A program made the translations under genes and the position numbers. Positions 35,410 through 35,493 of a DNA stretch of 35,493 nt are shown piece after piece. Under the pieces are notes generated by a model. It was not told where the DNA came from and searched no databases. It was given only the letters and a program-made list of their open reading frames with translations. Where the stretch lies: contig JAHDGB010000008.1 of the NCBI GenBank assembly GCA_020627885.1, positions 1-35,493 of the forward strand, written 5' to 3'. This stretch comes from Flavobacteriaceae bacterium. GTDB lineage: Bacteria; Bacteroidota; Bacteroidia; Flavobacteriales; Flavobacteriaceae. Numbering within the stretch: the first letter of the stretch is position 1; each line of letters begins with the position of its first letter.

Positions 35410-35483
35410 GGCTGCGTAGTTCAACTGGATAGAATATCAGATTTCGGCTCTGAGGGTTGGGGGTTCGAATCCCTTCGCGGTCA
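35410..35483 (+). tRNA. tRNA-Arg (anticodon UCG)
   Basis: The 74-nt sequence folds as a complete cloverleaf: acceptor GGCTGCG/CGCGGTC with two G-U pairs, D-stem GTTC/GAAT, anticodon stem TCAGA/TCTGA around the loop TTTCGGC, a 5-nt variable loop, and T-arm GGGGG-TTCGAAT-CCCTT. The anticodon in the loop is TCG, which reads CGN arginine codons. The discriminator base is A at 35483. CCA is not encoded, so it must be added after transcription. I folded it by hand; pairings are consistent throughout. Confidence 0.93.
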
Positions 35484-35493
35484 CAAAAAAGAA

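Noticed and set aside
1-35493. Mobile elements, phage genes, CRISPR arrays, defence or toxin modules.
   Set aside because: Every substantial open frame belongs to housekeeping or transport families, and I saw no repeat array, transposase, integrase or target-site duplication.

Overview
The window is chromosomal DNA from an AT-rich member of the Bacteroidota, most likely the family Flavobacteriaceae. The evidence is the gene content (a GYDIA-type GHMP kinase, class II HMG-CoA reductase, DPP IV-type S9 peptidase and POT transporters), the flavobacterial dcw cluster with a very long FtsZ, promoter-like TTG/TAnnTTTG elements in place of sigma70 boxes, and a general lack of Shine-Dalgarno sequences. 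MurE carries the DNPR motif, so the peptidoglycan is of the meso-diaminopimelate type. I see no transposase, integrase, phage gene, CRISPR array, toxin module or rRNA. This is core-genome DNA.

Layout. (1) 1-2.4 kb, minus strand: HMG-CoA reductase then a GHMP kinase, both mevalonate-pathway type, separated by a 26-bp perfect hairpin that includes the reductase stop codon. (2) 2.56-8.2 kb, plus: a secreted dipeptidyl peptidase followed by two tandem POT peptide symporters, a peptide-scavenging unit that ends at a hairpin terminator. (3) 8.3-8.84 kb, plus: a secreted thioredoxin-fold protein, converging with no gap on comEC. (4) 8.84-13.77 kb, minus: surE, a small membrane protein, lpxB, a C40 peptidase lipoprotein and a ComEC protein whose C-terminal domain lacks the usual metal ligands. 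(5) 13.9-17.2 kb, plus: a Prc-type tail-specific protease and an OppC-like permease without partners. (6) 17.2-18.66 kb, minus: engB and an alpha/beta hydrolase. (7) 18.9-34.8 kb, plus: the dcw cluster mraZ-rsmH-ftsL-ftsI-murE-mraY-murD-ftsW-murG-murC-ftsQ-ftsA-ftsZ, ending at a strong terminator. (8) 34.9 kb to the end: a GatB/YqeY-domain protein and tRNA-Arg(UCG).

How it works together: the dcw genes make the late cytoplasmic peptidoglycan precursors (MurC, D, E), the lipid-linked ones (MraY, MurG), and the septal machinery (FtsL, FtsI, FtsW, FtsQ, FtsA, FtsZ). murF, murB and ddl are not present here. Region 4 adds envelope functions (lipid A, a cell-wall peptidase).

The most interesting signals are regulatory. 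Three GTGG repeats sit at exact 10-bp spacing just upstream of a TAnnTTTG box and a TTG-started mraZ, a likely MraZ autoregulatory operator. ftsL has a consensus Shine-Dalgarno in a phylum that rarely uses one. The long hairpin divides the two mevalonate genes. I did not find a clearly new multi-gene system.
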